NCBI GenBank assembly: GCA_961205875.1
Contig: OY540810.1
Span: forward strand, 33,046,001 to 33,110,000
Source of the DNA: Sialis fuliginosa
Lineage: Eukaryota; Arthropoda; Insecta; Megaloptera; Sialidae
DNA length: 64,000 bases
Direction of reading: 5' to 3'
The notes beneath the pieces are model-generated. The model saw only the letters and a list, made by a program, of their open reading frames with translations. It ran no database searches and was not told the DNA's origin. Below, one piece after another: positions 1-12,763 of the stretch. Numbering within the stretch: position 1 is the stretch's first letter; each line of letters opens with the position of its first letter. A program made the position numbers and the translations under genes.

Positions 1-854
1 TATTTTTATAGTTTAACCATTTTATGTTATTAACTTTTTCTATTTTCTTTTGTACTTTGTGATCACTGAAATATATTCTAGTATAAAGCAGTAAGTGTTT
101 TACAAAAAATACTCGATAAATTGTCTCAAATTTCCTATTTTCATAACATTTTACACTATTTGGTATTTGGTCAAATAATGTTGCAGTATTCGGTATTTGC
201 CCAATAATAAAAATGTTGCAAAATAGGTTGTATACCAAATATTCGTTGCAACTCTAATTGTTATATTATACAGATCATAAAGGGTTAAAATAGATGAGGT
301 CACGTTTTAAGATATAAAGTACAATAAATTTAACATTATGGATCTCACTCAGATTTGATTTAGTTCCTCACATTCTGACAGAGGCACTTAACGCCAGCAC
401 TTATAGCACACAGTGTTTTGTATATTTATATTTATCAAATAGCGTAAAAAACTAACACATAGTGCAAGGCGGTATTCCACCTAAGTAACAAAACAGAAAC
501 TTCAAAAAACACAAAAATCTTACTAGCATTAGTAAAATTATAAATTTTTTGAAAACTATTGTTTTTTTTGAGTTTTTATCAACATGTTCAAGAGCCGGCC
601 AGAGTCGGTTTAAGATTAAAAGGTTTTTTAAAAACAACATAATTCATTTAGTGGAAATGCCAATTCAAAAAACAACGTTGTTTACAATTTTTTATTGATG
701 AATCAAAAATTGAAAATAAGTTCGATATCATTTTTAAGTTAAAGTAGGTTTGTATTTTATTTATAGATTAGATAGATTTATTATGTAGTAATGTTAAAAA
801 ATTTAGTGAAAGGTAGAGATTTTACATTTTAGATTATATTTTACATACATAAAG
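1..854. other. No gene seen; AT-rich flank
   Basis: No open frame here looks coding on either strand. The sequence is AT-rich and lies downstream of the halfway-like gene, which runs on the minus strand. A polyadenylation site for that gene would be expected here or just to the right, but no single site can be singled out. Confidence 0.5.
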
Positions 855-1169
855 CTATGAACAAAATAGCATCTGTTTTGTTGGTCTTATGGAAATGGAG
901 TTTAAGTTTATTTTTATTTCTGTTTTTGAAAACAAAACTCTATTGCTTTGGTGAAAAACCGCCATTATATGCATTAATATAATATATTTTTGTTTCATGA
1001 GGTCTGGTCCCTCGTGAAACATTTCAACAAAACCAATTTTTTCAAAATTTTCCTCCTCAAAACCAGAATCTGGAAAAATCAATTTATCAGTGTCCGAAGC
1101 AACCTCTTGCTGCTTTGCATTTACGTCCTGCCATTCTATTTTCAAAACATCAAGGATTATAATGTACAC
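855..1169 (-). other. Open frame directly after the halfway stop codon
   Basis: After the TAA at 1172-1170 the same frame stays open for 104 codons and then stops. The first half has a coding look: many G-starting codons and an acidic peptide with segments such as DVNAKQQEVASDTDK and FPDSGFEEENFEKIGF. The second half is less convincing. It could be a stop-codon readthrough extension, an alternative cytoplasmic tail reached by splicing (possible donor GTATCT at 1268-1267, directly after the membrane segment, to an acceptor AG at 1129-1128; both are phase 0), or chance. The stop and the preceding C-terminal sequence resemble a normal family end, so the extension is not included in the main gene. 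Confidence 0.35.
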
Positions 1170-4100
1170 TTATGTCTCACATAACCAATCGCATGGCAAT
1201 TTAGGCATATTGCTAGCAGGCCAGGGTAAATGGCCTGTTGTTTTAAATATCCAGTAGTCGTAAGATACTTTAACAATCAAACCAATTAGTAGGAAAATTT
1301 CAATTCCGATTAAGTAATTTATGTAATCTGTCCAAACTTGTGCTTGTTGGCATTCTTTGTTTTCATCAAGTTCCATAACGGTTAAAGGTAGATTTGCACA
1401 TTTTATTTCATTTTTATCCGGTACTTGTTCTATTTTGGTAAGAAGCCATTGCTGTAATAAAAAAATATATTAAACATTTTGGGTTTTAAAAATAATTTTT
1501 GGATTTTTATATAAGCTATTTGCTGGGTTGCCCCGCAGAATTTGGGTGGATATTGGAATGTTATTTTAATAGCTCTTATAGTTTGATCAGGTGTACAACT
1601 TTGCTAACATAACATGGGATATATATTGTTCAAGCTTAGGAATTCACACTTAGGTTTTTAAAATAGAACAAAAAAAATCAGTAGCAAATAACCACTAGAA
1701 ATGATGTTCATTCATAAATTGAAAACTGTTATAGTGAGTAATATGTTATTACCTTAAATGTTTTAGCTGTGTTACAAGTACATTCTAATTCATTCAAGCC
1801 AAGAAACATCCTTCGAGGAAGATTACTTCTATCAAACATGTTAGACAGCATGTGACTTTGAAACTAAAAAGAAAATCTAATCAAATTAAATTATTTAAAA
1901 ACAATTTATTCCTTACGCGTTTTAATTTATTAGCTCGTAAACTTAAAACTCTGAAATTATCAATAAATTTCGTTCCTTCTAATATGTCGATTGAAGTTAT
2001 TTCATTATGATCAGCATATAGTTCTCGGATATGTTGATATGAAGATTCATTACTGAATAATTTTATAGATGATATCTGTAAGTCAAAGTGAAACATAAAT
2101 ACGGATAAAAAGGTTCAGAAGATATTAAATAATCAATGAACATACACTATTATTTGAAACGTTTAATAGAATAGTATTGGAAGGAAGTTTTTCCGGAAGT
2201 GTCGAGATATTTCTATTTGAACAATCGACTTCAACAGCGATCTTTGGTAATTGACCTGGTATAATTTCAAGTCGCCTGGCATCACACGTACACTTTATAT
2301 TTTCTACTTCTGGACATTGTTTACTGATCTATAAAATATCAATTTTTAAATGTAGTGTACTTTTTATTAATTACAGTTTCAAAAATGTACGCAGTTTTGC
2401 TTATTAGCTTACAAATGCAATTTCACTGTTTACTATCCCAAAAGTAGCTTTGATTAAATGTAGATCAATTATAATAACAAATTATATGATATGTACGTTA
2501 CGTGACTTGAGAAATGTATCTTACTTCATATATTTTCACAACTTCATTGAACGGTACTGTGTCAGTAGATGTAAACCAACGAAATGAAGTTGAAGATTGA
2601 CAACAAGAATCTTCTTTATTCACAAACTTAATGTGTTCATTTTTAATTGTTTCCATTAATTCTTTACACTGTAATTTTTTGTTATCTAAAACGACATTCT
2701 TCTATAATATTTAAAATAAATGAAGAAGAAAAAATATACTAACCAGAAATATCAAGTGATAAATGTTTAAAAGCCTTTGATAAACTGGGAATATTTTCAA
2801 ATTTGTTATGAGATAAATCAAGTGTAGTCAGATTAAACACGTTGATTATACGAGATTCTATGTATGATAATCCATTGTTAGATAAATTCAGACATGCTAT
2901 AGATGAATGCTTTGTAAAATCGCCCATGACTTTGTTAATTGTACCATCCGTTACTGACAATGAATCCAATCTTTTAAAAATTGATGAAGAGAAGTTTAAA
3001 ATGTCTAAACTAGCATTACGAATGTGTAATGCTGTTACATTTTTTGTTGCACCAACACCTATAAAAGTTTTAATATATTATAATACATACCTCATAGTTA
3101 ATAATTTAATTTTTATGAATTGAAATCGTATACATTATTTACATTTGCTTTCTTCAAGTGGTAAGTATGTTAAAAGTAATAAAATTTAATTTATTTTATT
3201 TTATTTAATAAACGATGCAAAAAGGCTATTTAGGGGTATTCATTAAAAATAATCTGGCTTAAATTGTGTCGGTAATACCAGTCGGGAAGTTGCTTCAGGA
3301 TTCATTTAAGTATAAGTACTGTCCAAACATAGCAGCTTAAGAAAGCTTTTTTTTAGTGTTTATTAGTATGATAGAATATAAATTATTTAATAAAATTATT
3401 ATAAATTGTTGAACGTTTGTATTAATTATATAATCTCTGTTAAAAAATATTACTATTCAATATATGTATATAATAAGATAAATGTAGAAATTCACAACAG
3501 CAAAAATTATGATCGTGCTAACTACGTTTTGGACATTGTGTAAAAAAATTTAAAAATGCAAAAATAAGATTAAAAAAATAAAATTACAAAGCAACAGACA
3601 CACATAGGCAAATATATAACAGCACTTGTATAAAGAATGTTAATAAGCAATGCTGTATTGCTGCTTCTCCTATTTAGAGAGTTTTCGATTAATAATAAGA
3701 TGAAAAACAAATTAATCCTTAATAATCATCACAGGTAGCCTTAATTTTCAGGGATAGTTATAAAACCAAGTGGATAAACAACAGGGGCAGTTTGTTTAAA
3801 TTGAATTCAGACAGTGGCATAACTAGCTAGTATATATATATAATATATATGCTTGTAAAAGATCTGGCTACCCCACTAGATGTCGGAGTTTTGATATTTC
3901 AAATGGTGAGTAGTTTCAGGTCCTAAATCAACCTTGGTGCTGTTAAAAAAAGTTTTATCATACCATCATTTTCTAAGGCTTTATTGAATCAAAATCAGTG
4001 GGGACTTTCCTTTGTAAAACAAAATAATTTCTCTTGCAATTGAAAATACCTGCACATGATAATCCTTCTAAATTGTTGATATTACAACAGATAACTGCTT

Positions 4101-4371
4101 GGTTATAGGGCGGATCTAGTTTCTTGCAATCACAAATTTTTCGTTCCTTTTCTGTGGGGCAGTATTCAGGCGGCCGGTGGAAGCAAGTTAGGTTTTCGGG
4201 CGGTGGTTGAGTTGTTGTAGTCGTCGTTGTTGTTGTTGTTACTATTTCTGGTGGACGAGGTGGTTCTTCCGTATGCTCAGCCATTCTGCTCCAGACTTCC
4301 GGTATGAAGATGCAAGTGATGATAATAATTGTAGAGCATAACCGGAAACGGTATTTGGTGTTTCGAGCCAT
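1170..4371 (-). CDS. hfw: Halfway-like leucine-rich-repeat membrane protein (7 coding exons)
   Basis: Coding exons on the minus strand: 4371-4050, 3058-2744, 2685-2525, 2328-2146, 2075-1917, 1863-1753 and 1451-1170. All have GT-AG borders with matching phases, giving 510 aa. Residues 1-28 form a signal peptide, followed by a Thr run at about 45-54, a Cys-rich block at 62-105, LRRs at about 110-210, a Cys-containing cap, a second LRRNT at about 270-290, LRRs with leucine repeats such as LYADHNEI and LSLRANKL, and an LRRCT at about 400-455. One membrane helix lies near 461-479, and the C-terminus ends LPWPASNMPKLPCDWLCET. The layout and the short tail match arthropod Halfway (Singed wings 2), known in Drosophila for roles in the larval-pupal transition and ecdysone response. 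The ATG directly follows an AG (cattag|ATG), so an upstream non-coding exon is likely. The LRR membrane call is firm; the halfway name is from memory of the family. Confidence 0.8.
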
Positions 4372-5103
4372 CTAATGAAAATTCAGAAGTATTTAATTTG
4401 TACGCATCTGACTATTAGTTTTAATTATTATCTAATACAGGGTGGCCCAATAAAGACTCAAGGTTTTCTTTTGTTTTTAATTACAAATGGTAGTTTATAT
4501 TATGGAATTTACATTTTATACTTGTTAAAATAAATGTTCAGAAATGCCCCCTATTGACGTTTTAAGTTTTTTTATAAATAAAATCCAAAATTATTTGATG
4601 AATCACTGCAGTTTTTTGGATATGTTATTTATCAGATTCCCTAGTGTTCGTTTGTTGTTATATATATTTTTTATACATATATAATAAAGTAGTCCAAATC
4701 TTGATTAAAAATTAAAATTTAAAAGTGACAGTTCAAGTAAATAAGGTAGAAAAAAATATACTGGGTGTTCAAAATAAAACTTTGCGAATTTTTATTTTGA
4801 AAATTATAAGGAGCAATATCATATAATATTTTTTATTTGTGAATGTTTTTTTGATTTTTTTTTTGAGAATCTATATTTTTGTTTTAAGAATCCGATTTTA
4901 CATAAAAATTTAGACAGTTCAGGAAATTTTTAAATCCGAAGCGATTTTTTTTTCAACTTGAAAAAAAAACCGCCTCGGAATAAAAAATATATGGTCTCAT
5001 CTGTAAGCAGCTTAATTTTCGAAATAAAAATTTTACTATGAACTTTTGCAGTATAAGAAAACGATTATTTTAGCAGCTTTTTATAAAATTCCGGTTATAG
5101 GTA

Positions 5104-5783
5104 CAGAGTGAGTTTTTTTATTTTGAAACTGTTTAAAATCTGAAAAATTAAGGATTTTTACAGAAAATGTTTGGTACAAAAGTTTCTTGATTTGGAGGGG
5201 CAAACCAAAGAAGATAATAGTTTTGACCTTGAGTGGAGGTTTTCATTTTGGGGTCAACTTAATTTTTTTAAATGGAAACCTATTTATTTTTCTTGCAGAT
5301 TTGATATTTTGCAGAAAAAAAAAACTTTTAATGTAATTTTTTTCTTACATAATTTTTTTTTTTTGCGTTCAAACATTTTGAAATTATTCTCTTGTATGTT
5401 TAAGAAAAAAATGCACAAGATTAAAAAAGGAAATTTTTATAATTTTTAACGCAATTTTTTTAATTAAAAAAAGAAAAAATACGTTAAAGTTGAAGTTTAA
5501 AAAAAACTTTTCAGACAAAAGTTGTTTCTTTTTTTCTGCAAAATACGAATCTGCAAAAAATAAATACGTTTCCATTTGAAAAAATTAAGTTGACTCCAAA
5601 ATTACCTTGAAACCTCCACTCAAGGTTAAAATTGTTACCTCCATTGGTTTTGCCCCTCAAAATCAAAAAATTTTTGTACCAAACTTTTTCCGTAAAAATT
5701 ATTTAATTTTCCATATATTAAGTAGTCTCAAGATAAAAAAAACTCTCATGTATTTATACTTTATTGTACAAAATCCCACCCTG
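5104..5783. mobile_element. Fold-back mariner-like element with TA target site
   Basis: The left end CAGAGTGAGTTTTTTTATTT and the right end (reverse complement CAGGGTGGGATTTTG) are each flanked by TA. The two arms, about 5104-5325 and 5520-5783, are long inverted copies sharing TGGTACAAA, AGGGGCAAA and CCTTGAGTGGAGGTTT-type segments. No transposase is present. The size (680 bp), TA duplication and arm structure fit a non-autonomous Tc1/mariner-like fold-back element. A transcript would fold into one large hairpin. Confidence 0.65.
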
Positions 5784-6193
5784 TACTACAAAAACAAACA
5801 TTATTTTGACCTTATGCTAAAAAAGTACATCATATCTACAGTTTATCGTGTAAATATAATAAAAAACAAGAACCGCCTGCCGCGCGAGTAAACACATGAA
5901 GCCCACGTAGAAGACAAACAGTTGCATTGTCGTAATTACACAAGGAGAGTTGTAGATATTGCGGTAAAAATAGATCATAATTGAATTGTTCCGCTGGTCA
6001 CCGACAGGAAAATTGACATAATATATCGGCCAACCCATTAGTCAACAGTATATTTGTATTTACGAATTAACAAAATTTAGCTCAAAGTAAAAACAATAAT
6101 TAATATAGATACACGTTTATTTTGAGTCATATACGTACGAACTGTGTGTTCGTGAAGTATGATATAAATGATTATAAAAATTGTTGATAAATT

Positions 6194-8069
6194 CAGTGGC
6201 GTAACCAGAATTTTTGTATGGGGGATCAAATTTTTATGCTAGGTCTATTGTAATATAACAAAATACTTTTTTTTACATATATATTATATTAGTATAACCA
6301 TATAGCCCCTCGTTGGTTATAACACTGAGGGGGGGGGGGGGGGGTATTAAATACTTTAAAAAATCATGTTTTAATTGTAAGTACTTGCAATTAGAAATCT
6401 TAATATTAACGTGAAAGGATATAAGCATATGAAAATTGCCCTCAAAAGATATTGGATCGAAATTTTCAGGATTGTATATAAAATAAACTGCCCTGGTCAG
6501 TACAAGACTTTTTTATACATCATAATACAGAAGAAAATAGATAAGTTAAAACTTTCTTACATTATATTAATTGTTGTTTTTGTTAATGTTTGAGATATAT
6601 TTTAATTCTATTCTGTGATTTTATTTCAAACGTTTTTACTATAAATCGAAAAGTTTATAATCTTTTAGACCCAGTAGGTGGCTCATATTCAGAATATGTG
6701 TTAATTACGTGGAAATAAATATTTTTACAAAAAATGGACCCGGTAGATGGCGCTGGAGTCGAGATATTTACGAAAATATGTATATATTTATGGTCTGATT
6801 TTTAAACAAATTATTTTTGGGCAGAACAACGTTAGCCTGGTCAGCTGAAACAACAATTACAACCCTCCATACGTCCACCAGTGTAATTATAAATGAATAT
6901 TAATTATTTTTTAATGTACTTAAGTATATTTTCTAATAGTACTTAATTAGAAGGCAATACAGGGAATTGTCCAGAGTGTCGATTGGTTGTAGGTACCTAC
7001 ATTATTTTGATGCGATTTCAATTCAACAATTTTAATTTTAGTTCTTCGCGCCGCGTGATATTAATTGCGTATTTTTTTCTATTTCAATTTAAATAGGAAA
7101 TTGTTCAATGATCGGATAGATAACACATTTATTAAAAAGTGTTAATCCTTCATAAGTACGTATTTTCACAGATATTAATTTTATTAGTACATGTACAATA
7201 CAGTCACAATTTCATATTTTATTACTTATTGGAAATTTAACACCCTATTACAGAGCTATACTTGATTTTTATTGTATTTTGTAAGCATTGTAAAATTGTC
7301 AAGTATTCGTTTTTACTTCCATGTTCTGAAAGAAATGGAAGTATTGTAATATCATCGAAAAATCGTGTCCGAGATAAAGAGCAGATTCTGATTGTAGTAC
7401 AATCAGAGAAAAACTTAAAGAAAAGTTAGGTATTTTTTAATGACTGCATCTCTGCGAAAAATGGTCGTAGAACAGTTTTAAAGTTGGAACATTCTAGTTT
7501 TCAAATAATTTGTTGAAAATGTTAATATCCTTAAGGATAACCTCTTTTTTTGAAGATGAAAAAAAAATTTCAAAAATGTATATCAATTTTGAGAGGCTCT
7601 ACAGAACTTGAGATTTTTTTTGGTCAAATCAAATAAATGATGTTTGTAGACCAAACTTTTCTCTTTAATTTTTTTGTGTGTATTTTTTTATGACCATTTT
7701 TGGTCTAGTTATTTGCGTCCAAACATTTGTTGTTGCTGTCTCATCGTTCTGCATTGAAATTAAAGAAAAGTTCATTTTTTATCAGAAAATTTTGAAGTTT
7801 AGTGTACAAAAAACAGATTTTTATAATTGCACGTTATTTCAAACCTGCCTTAAAAAACAGGATCAAAATTGCCCCCCCTACTGATTTTGGGGGGGGGGAG
7901 GCAGTTGTCTCCCTGGCCCCGGCACTATTGATACACACAAATTGCTTGAAAAAAAAAAGTTCTTCAGTTATACTGATGACAAAATTTGTTTTAATTTATT
8001 TTTTTTTAAATGGGGCCCCCAAATATTTATTAAGCTTTTAGCTTCCGATTTTCATAACGCGCCACTGTA
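6194..8069. mobile_element. Degenerate hAT-type remains (CAGTGGCGTAACCAG ends)
   Basis: The left end at 6194 reads CAGTGGCGTAACCAGAA and a facing end near 8053-8069 reads GCGCCACTG. The 8-bp flanks do not match, so these may belong to different insertions. G-rich and C-rich stretches at 7860-7920, near the phrase ctggccccggcac, look like another end of the same broad hAT family. No transposase frame is seen. Confidence 0.35.
6329..6344 (+). repeat. Poly-G run of 16
   Basis: Sixteen consecutive G residues in otherwise AT-rich DNA, next to a degenerate hAT-type repeat. It is a mononucleotide tract and a likely site of length errors in assembly. Confidence 0.9.
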
Positions 8070-10698
8070 TAGTACACTTAACAGAACAGGTATCTTAATG
8101 ATATCCTTTTGAAAAACTTGTTGTCTGGGATATGTTTTTTTATATTTTGTCTGCGTATATTTCGAAACAGACTAATGTCCGCGCTATATTATCTACCCAT
8201 ATCACTACCTTTTAAAGAAGTTATTTCATGATATCTAGCTAAATATAATTCTAGGGTTTTACATTTTCTAACAGTGATAGTTCCATAGAAATCGGTTAAG
8301 TAGTTATCGTGTCATGTTCGAACAAACAAATATTATCAAAACTATCCAAATGGATTGTGTGGCTTATAAAATGGTTAAAATACTCAATTTAAGGCCCAAA
8401 CTATTTACACAAGATTTGGTGAAATTGTAAGGTTCCCTTTTTTTAATACAATTTTATAAAATTCGCGAAATCAATTTTTTATTTTCATGATATAATAGAA
8501 AACTGTGTGGGTAGGGCATAAAAATATTTACACACATGGGCCCTTTTACGGAAAAGTCCAGTCCTGGTAACACCTGAGGCGAATTAATTATTTTATATCA
8601 GCAGTGTTTTCCATCCAAAAGGCACCGATACCTATCTATTTTATGTATTAATTTGCATTTTGTCAAAAATGTGCCTCATTAACTAGATCGCCCTATGGGT
8701 CCGGTATTTCATAAATTGAAACCCATGTTTGTATTGTATCCATATCACTTTCTATTACAATTAGTGAAGCAAGTTATTTTAACTTTAAAAAGGATCATTT
8801 GGACATAAACATACATAACAGATAATATTATTAGAGGAACTTATTTTTATTGTTCTGTAAATATTGTATTATTTTGGCCCTATTGAGAAAATGTAATCTT
8901 CCAAAGCCATTACTACTCAAAAACGGAGAAACTGTGGTTTCTTATGTAGTCACTTAAACTAAATAATTATATCTTAACCACAAGAAAACAATGTCACTCG
9001 ACATGTGTTTCGATTTCCCAAGAAGTCCTCATTAAGATCTTAATAGTTCCAGACTGAACTATTAGAGCTATATTTAGGAATCATGAGGTCTATGGTTGAA
9101 TGTTTCCAAAAAAATGAGCCAGTAAATAATACTGCCGTGTTTAGGTAAAAGGTAGTAAGAAGCAAAATGTAAAAAATGATAAAAATTGAATCAAAGTTTT
9201 TAGTCATTTCAGGTACTAATTAACTGTGCAAATAGTTTGATGGTGATTTAAAGCTAGTGTCTTATAACATACCAACATTATAACCTTTACTGCATTTATG
9301 TTTTGAAAAGTGTATTTACTTCCTATTTAATCACTTTGAATAAGCAACTAAATTACGAATGGCATCAAACTAAAAAGGTTTCATCTCGTTAGTAGAGCAT
9401 ATTTTATTACCTTTGTCGTCAGTAACGTGTAGGAAATCGTTTATAGAATCAAACGGTATGAAAAACAAAAATTTCGAAAAAATTACATTATATACTGTCT
9501 TTTGCCTAAGCAAGGCAATATATAGCTAGTTGCTAGGTCTTTAGGTAGGTATTGGTTCGATTATTAAGGCCTGGAAAGTAAGAAGTATGTTTTGTTTTAT
9601 CCCAAATGACAGGTAATCAAATATAAGCCTTGCAAAAAAGTGTCAAGCTTTTATATTTACTTTATAAATTCATGTTTTAGCATATAAGAACCAATAAATC
9701 AATATATCAATCTGCAAGCTCTGTATGTACACTATTTTTGTTGTTGAGTATACGTCTTTTTACAGGTAGGTAATATATCCATTTTTATCTGTTTTGTCTG
9801 TCCTGATTAAACTCAAAAACTAGTGTACCAACTTTTACTGTTAGAAATCCTAAAACTTGGCTATCTATGTATCTTCACGCTGTTCTATTAAAATGTTGAT
9901 GAATTACTACTGAACTGATTTTAGTTGGGTTTTCATTGATATAAGGTGCGGTAGAGAGAGGTTCCGCAGTGGTAGGTATGTAGTGTCTACGTATTATCTA
10001 AGAGTAGCCAGTCACGCGGGCATTCGATGATTTCGAAGTACACGCGGGTAAAAATTAATATATAATGAGTCTTCAAGATTTTTTAGACCCGTCACTGTTT
10101 ACCTACCAATTGCTGGTTATACGTGAAACGGATGATGAAAGCAAGACAAATGGAAACACAAAACAGTGTCTATTTAAATAATGAATATGTAAATGTATTT
10201 ATGAGAAGGATAATCGTTGTAAAGTGGATATTTTATCATCTGCCATAGTATAAAAGAACGGTCATTATAGAGCATGAATACTTAAATATTTGACGTCTTT
10301 CAAAGTGCATTTAGAAGTATAATAGTAACTGTTTAATTTGATATATTTCTGACGTGTTTCTTAATTTCTCGACATTTGTAGTTTCTATTCATGGTTAAAT
10401 AGAGATTTGCAAAAGATTTGCACTGACTGATTGAATTATAAATGACATAAGATAATATATTGACAACAGGGTTGCACTAGGGTAATGCGAGGCTTTAGGT
10501 TACAATAATTGTGGTGTCCCTACTCCCTAGTGTATAAGCCAAACAACTCGGTATAGTTTTTTTAGATCAATAATATAAAAAAAAAATCATCAAACGAATT
10601 TATAAAAATTATACAAATATATAGGTACCAGTGGTTCAAAAGGTTGTCACGAAATTATGAATTTTATGATTCTGTATGAAAAATAAAAAAAACACTTA

Positions 10699-11034
10699 TA
10701 CCCGATAATATAAAAAATTGCTTGAGTGCAAATACAAGTTAGCTTCCAGCTAACGCTATCTGCTAGGCGTAAAATTGTTATGAAATTACTCGATATTTTA
10801 AAGCAGTGTTAATAAATGTACAATAATGTAAATGCTATGCATTTTATGAGGTACACTTGGCAGCACTTATTTTAAGTCGCTGATTGTACTTATTGTGCAT
10901 GCGTCAAGGTTATGATATGCACGATTTCATTCGCTACATCTGTGTGTGTTTGTCATTTATATTTAATAGCAGATAGCGTTAGCTGGAAGCTAATTTGCAT
11001 TTTCACTCAAGTAAATTCTTTATAATACCGGGCA
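10699..11034. mobile_element. PIF/Harbinger-like MITE with TTA target duplication
   Basis: This 336-bp element has about 35-bp terminal inverted repeats: left TACCCGATAATATAAA, right (reverse complement) TGCCCGGTATTATAAA. It is flanked on both sides by TTA, the usual Harbinger TWA-type duplication. Just inside each end is a second inverted block containing the palindrome TTAGCTGGAAGCTAA. It has no coding capacity. A partial relative in the opposite orientation is at 53936-54214. Confidence 0.8.
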
Positions 11035-11964
11035 TTAATTTTCTGCTTTAAAATAATATTCTAAATTTTAGGTAGGTGCTTAGTAGATATTAAAATTGAA
11101 TTTTTATTGATGTGCCAAGTAAATGTAAAATTCACGAAAAGTGTTTGTATTGACGTGAAACGGAAAGATCAATTTAAAATTTTGAAATCGAAGAACAATT
11201 TTTTTGTCTCATTTTAAAACAATCACAAAGCTTCTAGTATCTTCGATATTGCGAGGAAGCAAAAACTTTGAGAATCACTGTCCAACTAAATTGAGGAAAA
11301 CTTTAAATATTTTTAGAGCTTATAGAATATTGTCCCTTTTCTTGAAGAAGCGATTAATAATTTTATAGATATATACCTAAGTTACTTTTTTTTAATTTGG
11401 GCCGGCCCCTATAATCGCGGGGCTTTAGGCAAGCTTAATGGCAAATCTGGCTTTCAGTCAGTAACTAATTAGAAATTTTTATTTACTTTAAATGGCAGAT
11501 ACGAAATACTTATTTAGATATGAAAATTTTAGGAAGGAAGTTCTAAATGAAAATTCGATCGATTCTTGAAATTTAATACAAATTTAAAGCAACGAAGAAA
11601 ATGCTAAGACAAATTCGTTTGCTATTTTTTTACTTATGAAGTAGCAACATTTCGTGAGCGTATATTAAATAGGTACTTATGTTATTAATGATTCATTAAT
11701 TTTTCGGCATTTACGTATATTCTAAGACATTTTTAATTAAAATTAACTCTGTTATAATCTAAGTATTAATTCTAAAGTCATTAAAATAGTTTCTACAAAA
11801 TATTTTTGTTTTCAAAACTACATTATAACATGCGGGTTCGGTAGTATGATCAATACGATTTTTTCAGTGGCGGACTAAAGAAGGTTGTGGCCCGGGGCGG
11901 AATGTTAGTTATGGGGTCCCCCTAGTAACGCATTATGAAAAATTTAAAGACTTTTTGGTAAATA

Positions 11965-12237
11965 CGGAGTGTATGGGTGTCCCCTGTCAGAATTGTTAAA
12001 AATTACGTAGGTATATAGTAATTTATAATAGAGTTGATGCGCATGCGTGACTAGAACATTTTACCATCATGTTTATTTTATTTGATAGAATTATTTGAAA
12101 ACAGTTTGTTGTGGCGGAGATTGATTCCCTGTTTTTAACCTAACCGAATCAAACAAAAACTAACCAACTCTAACCAAGGACAGATAACATGCATATTATT
12201 AGAGCATCAACTCTATAGGAGACACCCATACACTTCG
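11965..12237. mobile_element. Mariner-like MITE, TA target site, nested
   Basis: The left end CGGAGTGTATGGGTGTCC mirrors the right end GGAGACACCCATACACTTCG, and both are flanked by TA. A second inner inverted pair (agagttgatgc / gcatcaactct) lies near the right end. At 273 bp with no coding frame it is a non-autonomous Tc1/mariner-type element inserted in the composite element. Confidence 0.7.
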
Positions 12238-12471
12238 TATTAGCCGATTAATTTAAAAGAAAAAAATTGCAATAGCAATACCCGAAGACTTGCGAACTGC
12301 CCCCTCGCCCCCTCTTAATCTGTTACTACCTACATTAGATAGTTAATGAGTTGTTCAGGAGTCGAAATGATAATGATAAAACAAATGATCAAAAATAATG
12401 TTTTTTTTTAATAATTCATAAGAAATTACCTGTGAGAGACGCTGTTATTGCTTGTGGACTATGGCCTAGGC

Positions 12472-12763
12472 CAAGATTGTCCAACCCGCGACCCTCGAGG
12501 ACCTTTGGTGCGGCCCGCGAGGATAATTAAAAAAAAAATTATAAGAATTTTGCATTAAAATTAGTACGACTAAAAAAAAAGGTGTTCAGTTCTTATTTTT
12601 CCTAATCTAACTTTCTATTTATTCAATAAAATTAGGAATTGAAATTGCCGCGACCAAAAAAAGGGTCCACAGTTTTATATTCTGGCCTGCGGCCCTTAGT
12701 AAATTAAATTTAATAAAATTTCTGCTATGCGGCCCAGAAAGTTGAAAAGGTTGGACACCTATG
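12472..12763. mobile_element. hAT MITE with 8-bp duplication GCCTAGGC, nested
   Basis: This 292-bp element starts CAAGATTGTCCAACC and ends GGTTGGACACCTATG. Identical 8-bp direct repeats GCCTAGGC flank it at 12464-12471 and 12764-12771. Subterminal sequence is rich in GCGGCCC-type runs, as in many hAT MITEs of the GTCCAACC class. No transposase is present. Confidence 0.85.

Noticed and set aside
5817-6038. 73-residue minus-strand open frame
   Set aside because: Mostly hydrophobic residues from AT-rich DNA, with no recognisable domain.
6329-6344. Poly-G tract as a G-quadruplex control site
   Set aside because: It sits in decayed repeat sequence away from any gene start; a simple mononucleotide run is the better reading.
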